Positions 60,912-64,000 of a stretch of 64,000 nt of DNA are shown piece by piece (the stretch's first letter is position 1; the number at the start of each line of letters is the position of its first letter). The translations under genes were made by a program, and so were the position numbers. Where the stretch lies: positions 1-64,000 of the forward strand of contig JBCCRM010000010.1 of NCBI GenBank assembly GCA_039513195.1, written 5' to 3'. A model generated the notes under the pieces. The model ran no database searches and was not told the DNA's origin. It was given only the letters and a program-made list of their open reading frames with translations. This DNA comes from Thermohalobaculum sp039513195. GTDB lineage: Bacteria > Pseudomonadota > Alphaproteobacteria > Rhodobacterales > Rhodobacteraceae.

Positions 60912-61739
60912 ATGCATGACCGCGCAACCCTCGTCCAGCGCTACCGCGAGATGATCGCGCGGGGCGAGCCCATAATCGGCGGCGGCGCCGGCACAGGGCT
61001 TAGTGCGAAATGCGAGGAGGCGGGCGGTATCGATCTGATCGTTATCTATAATTCTGGGCGTTACCGAATGGCGGGGAGGGGCTCGCTCGCCGGGCTGATG
61101 CCCTATGGCGATGCGAATGGGATCGTGGTCGAGATGGCGGCGGAGGTCCTGCCGGTGGTCAAGTCCACCCCCGTCCTGGCCGGCGTCTGTGCGACCGACC
61201 CTTTCCGCCTTATGCCGCAATTCCTCGACCAACTCAAAGCTATCGGCTTTGCGGGCGTGCAGAACTTCCCGACTGTCGGACTGATCGACGGCACCTTCCG
61301 CGCCAATCTGGAGGAGACGGGCATGTCGTACGCGCAGGAGGTAGAGATGATCCGCCTGGCGCGGGAGAGAGACATGCTGACCACGCCCTATGTGTTCTCG
61401 GAGGCCGACGCAACCGCGATGGCCGAGGCCGGGGCGGACATCATCGTCGTGCATCTCGGCCTGACCACCGGTGGGGCGATCGGAGCGGAAACCGCGGTGA
61501 CCCTCACGGACGCGCCGAAGCTGACCGACCAATGGGCCGCGGCCGCGCTGGCCGTGAACCCGGACGCCATCGTCCTGGTCCATGGCGGGCCAGTCGCGAT
61601 GCCGGACGATGCGGCCTTTGTGTTGGCGAACACCAAACACTGTCACGGGTTTTATGGCGCCTCCTCGATGGAGCGGCTGCCGACGGAAACCGCGCTTACG
61701 GAGCAGACGCGGAAATTCAAGGGGATCGGCCGGGGCTGA
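60912..61739 (+). CDS. Phosphoenolpyruvate-hydrolase-family TIM-barrel protein
   Basis: The 275-aa protein matches the PEP_hydrolase family (COG5564-type), with GGGAGTGLSAKCEEAGGIDL, VYNSGRYRMAGRGSL-like IYNSGRYRMAGRGSLAGL, VKSTPVLAGVCATDPFRLMP, and GFAGVQNFPTVGLIDGTFR. The family is related to isocitrate-lyase/PEP-mutase barrels and occurs fused or next to Tm-1-like domains. Its reaction is not firmly established. It lies 5 bp after the LivF-Tm-1 gene in the same operon. Confidence 0.85.
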   Translation: MHDRATLVQRYREMIARGEPIIGGGAGTGLSAKCEEAGGIDLIVIYNSGRYRMAGRGSLAGLMPYGDANGIVVEMAAEVLPVVKSTPVLAGVCATDPFRLMPQFLDQLKAIGFAGVQNFPTVGLIDGTFRANLEETGMSYAQEVEMIRLARERDMLTTPYVFSEADATAMAEAGADIIVVHLGLTTGGAIGAETAVTLTDAPKLTDQWAAAALAVNPDAIVLVHGGPVAMPDDAAFVLANTKHCHGFYGASSMERLPTETALTEQTRKFKGIGRG

Positions 61740-61769
61740 GGCCCGAGCCAAGGGAGGAAAGGACGACCC

Positions 61770-64000
61770 ATGACCGGGCAACTGATCGGACAGCTCATCC
61801 TCTGGCTTATCGTCGCGGTGGTGGTGATCTTCATCCTCTACTGGGTGATGCATTGGCTCTATCGCCGTTCGACCAAGGAGATCGCCTTTGTGCGCACCGG
61901 GTTTCTGGGCGAGCGGGTGGTGATCGATGGCGGCGCCTTCGTGTGGCCGATCATCCACGACATCACGCCGGTCAACATGAACACCCTCCGGCTGGAGGTG
62001 GTGCGCGAGCGCGAAGACGCGCTGATCACCCAAGACCGCATGCGTATCGATGTGGAGGCGGAATTCTATGTCCGGGTGGCGCCGGCCAAGTCTGCGGTGT
62101 CGGTGGCGGCCTCGACCCTCGGGCGTCGAACCCTGGAACAAGAGCGGCTGCACGATCTTTTGTCCGGCAAATTCATCTCTGCGCTGCGCTCGGCAGCCTC
62201 CGAGATGAGCATGGAGATGCTGCATGAGCACCGCCACGACTATGTCGAGCGGGTGCGGGGCCTGGCGCAGGCGGGGCTCGACAAGAACGGGCTGGAACTG
62301 GAAAGCGTCGCGATCACCGATATCGACCAGACCGACATCCAGTACTTCAACCCCTCCAACCGCTTCGACGCCGAGGGTCTGACCAAGGTGATCGAGGCGA
62401 TTGAGGAGCGGCGCAAGCTGCGGAACGATATCGAGCAGGACTCGATGATCCGGATCCGTGCGCGGAACCTTCAGGCGGAGAAGCAGTCGCTGGAGATCGA
62501 GCGGGAATCGGAATCCGCCCGGCTGACTCAGGAGCGGGATATCGAGTTCCGCCGCGCCCAACAGCGCGCCGAAGTGGCCCGCGAGCGGGCGGAGCGTGAG
62601 ACTGAAGCGGAGCGGGCGCAGATCGAATCCCGCGAGCAGATCGAAACCGCACGGATCGAGAATGAGCGCGTCCTCTCGGAGGTCCGGATTGCCAGCGAGC
62701 GGGAGGTACGGGCCCGGGAGATCGAGCGCCAGAAGGTGATCGATGAAGCCGAAATCGCGACCCGCGAGGCGGTGGAGCGTGCCCGGATCGCCCAAGAGAA
62801 GATGGTGACCGAAGACCGCATCCGCACCCAGGCGGAGACGGAGGCAGCCGAGATCACCGCACGCGAGTCTACGGAGCAGGCCCGCATTGCGCAGGAACGC
62901 GCGGTGGAGGAAGCCCGCATCGCAAAGGAAGAGCAACTTCGGGCCCGGGAGATCGCGCGGCAGCGCAGCGTCGACGCTGCCGAGATCACCGCCCGCGAAG
63001 TCACGGAGAAAGCGCGCATCGCCCAGGAACAGGCAGTGACCGAGGCCCGGATCGCCCAGGAGGAGGAGACCCGGCGCAAGGAGATTGCCCGCAACCTCGC
63101 CGTGGAGGAGGCCGAGATTGCCAGCCGCGAGGCCACCGAACGCCGCCGGATCGCCCAGGAGACCCTAGTGAATGCCGAGCGGATCGCTTCCGACCGCCAG
63201 ACCCGGGAGCTGGAGATCGAACGCCAGCGCGCGCTGGAGGCCGCGGATATTGCCGCGAAGGAGGCCATCGAGAAAGCGCAGATCGCGCGGGACCGGGCGC
63301 TGTCGCTCGACAAGATCGTCGCCGAAGAAGACACGCGCAGCCGCGAGATCGAGCGCCAGAAGGTGCTGGAAGCCTCCCGGATCACTGCGACCGAGACCAC
63401 CGAAGCCGCGCGGATCGCGCAGGAGGAAAAGGTCCGCGCACTGGAGATTGCCCGCAACCGGGCCATCGATCAGGCGGAAATCGCGTCCCGCGAGGCCATC
63501 GAGGCGGCCCGGATCGCGCAGGAGACCAAGCTGTCGGTCGAGCGGATCGCCAGCGAGGAGGAGACCGAGGAGCGCCGGATCGCCCGTCAACGGGTGGTCG
63601 ACACGGCAACCATTGCCGCCAAAGAGGCGACCGAGGCCGCCCGCATTGCCCAAGAAACCAAAATCGCGGCCGAGCGTATCGACTACGAGCGCACAACACG
63701 GGAGCGGGAGATCGCGCGCAACCGCATGCTCGACGAGGCCGAGGTTGCGGCACGGGAGGCGGTGGAATTGGCGCGGATTGCCCAGGACCGCAGGCTCGAC
63801 GCCGAGCGCCTCGGTCGGGAGGAAGCAACCGCCGAGCGCGAAATCGCCAAGTCCCAGGCGGTCGAGGCGGCGCAGATCGCCTCCGCCGAGGCCACGGAGG
63901 CAGCCCGGATCGCGCGGGACAAGAAGCTCGCCGCCGAGCGCATCGCCTATGAGCAGGATGTGCGCGAGCGGGAGATCGCACGAACCCGCGCCGTAGACGA
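61770..64000 (+). CDS. Flotillin-like SPFH protein with very long coiled coil, 3' end outside window
   Basis: The frame stays open from the ATG at 61770 (GGAGG nine bases upstream) to the window end, 743 codons. An N-terminal membrane helix (LILWLIVAVVVIFILYWVMH) is followed by an SPFH/flotillin domain (about 33-210; EIAFVRTGFLGERVVIDGG, TQDRMRIDVEAEFYVRV, DIDQTDIQYFNPSN). From about residue 282 the chain is a continuous 11-residue repeat coiled coil. Flotillin/YqiK proteins form oligomeric membrane rafts. E. coli YqiK has about 550 residues, so this is much longer. It follows the PEP-hydrolase gene by 30 bp and is probably in the same operon, although its link to import is unclear. Confidence 0.85.
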   Translation, partial: MTGQLIGQLILWLIVAVVVIFILYWVMHWLYRRSTKEIAFVRTGFLGERVVIDGGAFVWPIIHDITPVNMNTLRLEVVREREDALITQDRMRIDVEAEFYVRVAPAKSAVSVAASTLGRRTLEQERLHDLLSGKFISALRSAASEMSMEMLHEHRHDYVERVRGLAQAGLDKNGLELESVAITDIDQTDIQYFNPSNRFDAEGLTKVIEAIEERRKLRNDIEQDSMIRIRARNLQAEKQSLEIERESESARLTQERDIEFRRAQQRAEVARERAERETEAERAQIESREQIETARIENERVLSEVRIASEREVRAREIERQKVIDEAEIATREAVERARIAQEKMVTEDRIRTQAETEAAEITARESTEQARIAQERAVEEARIAKEEQLRAREIARQRSVDAAEITAREVTEKARIAQEQAVTEARIAQEEETRRKEIARNLAVEEAEIASREATERRRIAQETLVNAERIASDRQTRELEIERQRALEAADIAAKEAIEKAQIARDRALSLDKIVAEEDTRSREIERQKVLEASRITATETTEAARIAQEEKVRALEIARNRAIDQAEIASREAIEAARIAQETKLSVERIASEEETEERRIARQRVVDTATIAAKEATEAARIAQETKIAAERIDYERTTREREIARNRMLDEAEVAAREAVELARIAQDRRLDAERLGREEATAEREIAKSQAVEAAQIASAEATEAARIARDKKLAAERIAYEQDVREREIARTRAVD
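62613..63998 (+). repeat. 42 tandem 33-bp units encoding 11-residue (hendecad) coiled coil
   Basis: Reading in the flotillin frame, every 33 bases encode xxxIAxxxxxx. Isoleucine is at position 4 in 40 of 42 units (V and L in the other two). The units form a 44-residue higher-order pattern such as AARIAQETKLS, VERIASEEETE, ERRIARQRVVD, TATIAAKEATE. The array continues to the window end. Confidence 0.85.

Noticed and set aside
60903..62936. 677-aa open frame on the minus strand
   Set aside because: Antisense of the PEP-hydrolase and flotillin genes; caused by the repeated GC-rich codons.
62613..63998. 33-bp periodicity considered as a non-coding minisatellite
   Set aside because: The frame stays open for the whole stretch and isoleucine is kept at position 4, with frequent synonymous change, so it is a protein-level repeat.

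Overview
The window is high-GC DNA with dense operons, many ATGA start/stop overlaps and Shine-Dalgarno sites. Gene content (phasin, DUF-type paralog of EF-G, MlaC-like protein, Crp/Fnr regulator, branched-chain-type ABC importer, IS3-family fragment of the alphaproteobacterial type) points to an alphaproteobacterium. The order cannot be fixed from sequence alone. No rRNA, tRNA, CRISPR array or prophage was seen.

Layout. 1-470: 5' end of an IS3-type transposase gene, a doubtful short ORF, and an intergenic palindromic repeat. 690-4461: D-threonine/3-hydroxyaspartate aldolase-like enzyme, ABC exporter half-transporter, phasin. 4649-9051: a compact four-gene set of RTX protein, 71-aa peptide with a hydrophobic core, NTP_transf_5-type nucleotidyltransferase, and a PqqD-HprK-like fusion. 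This looks like an uncharacterised peptide/RiPP-like modification cassette. 9131-18200: EF-G paralog lacking the catalytic His, a three-hydrolase fusion (SGNH + amidase_3 + peptidase M15), AsmA, YcaQ-type glycosylase. A second copy of the intergenic repeat follows.

18665-32715: M32 carboxypeptidase, then an aryl-polyene-type biosynthetic operon on the minus strand. In transcription order it encodes: methyltransferase, glycosyltransferase, lipoprotein, FabZ-like dehydratase, LpxL-like acyltransferase, LolA-like carrier, MMPL exporter, ketosynthase, chain-length factor, hotdog dehydratase, ketoreductase, flavin-dependent halogenase-like enzyme, ACP, membrane protein and AMP ligase. The expected logic is ACP-bound polyene assembly, acyl transfer to a lipid, and export to the outer membrane. 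A halogenase-like member suggests a xanthomonadin-like halogenated pigment.

32879-45536: PlsC acyltransferase, MlaC-like protein, SAM/cyclase/AAA/TPR signalling protein, an AT-richer islet of two unknown genes, Crp/Fnr regulator, orphan PhnM, peptidoglycan-binding protein, OmpA-family envelope-spanning protein, TetR regulator. 45664-50535: RND/MMPL exporter plus LolA-like partner, apparently under the TetR regulator because both promoters carry the same inverted repeat, then an unknown helical repeat protein.

50790-64000: a catabolic/transport locus with a branched-chain-type substrate-binding protein, iron alcohol dehydrogenase, aldehyde dehydrogenase, AraC regulator, LivH, LivM, LivG, a LivF ATPase fused to a Tm-1-like domain, a PEP-hydrolase-family TIM barrel, and a flotillin-like protein that runs off the window and carries at least 42 consecutive 11-residue coiled-coil repeats. 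Together these suggest uptake and oxidation of an unidentified small substrate.
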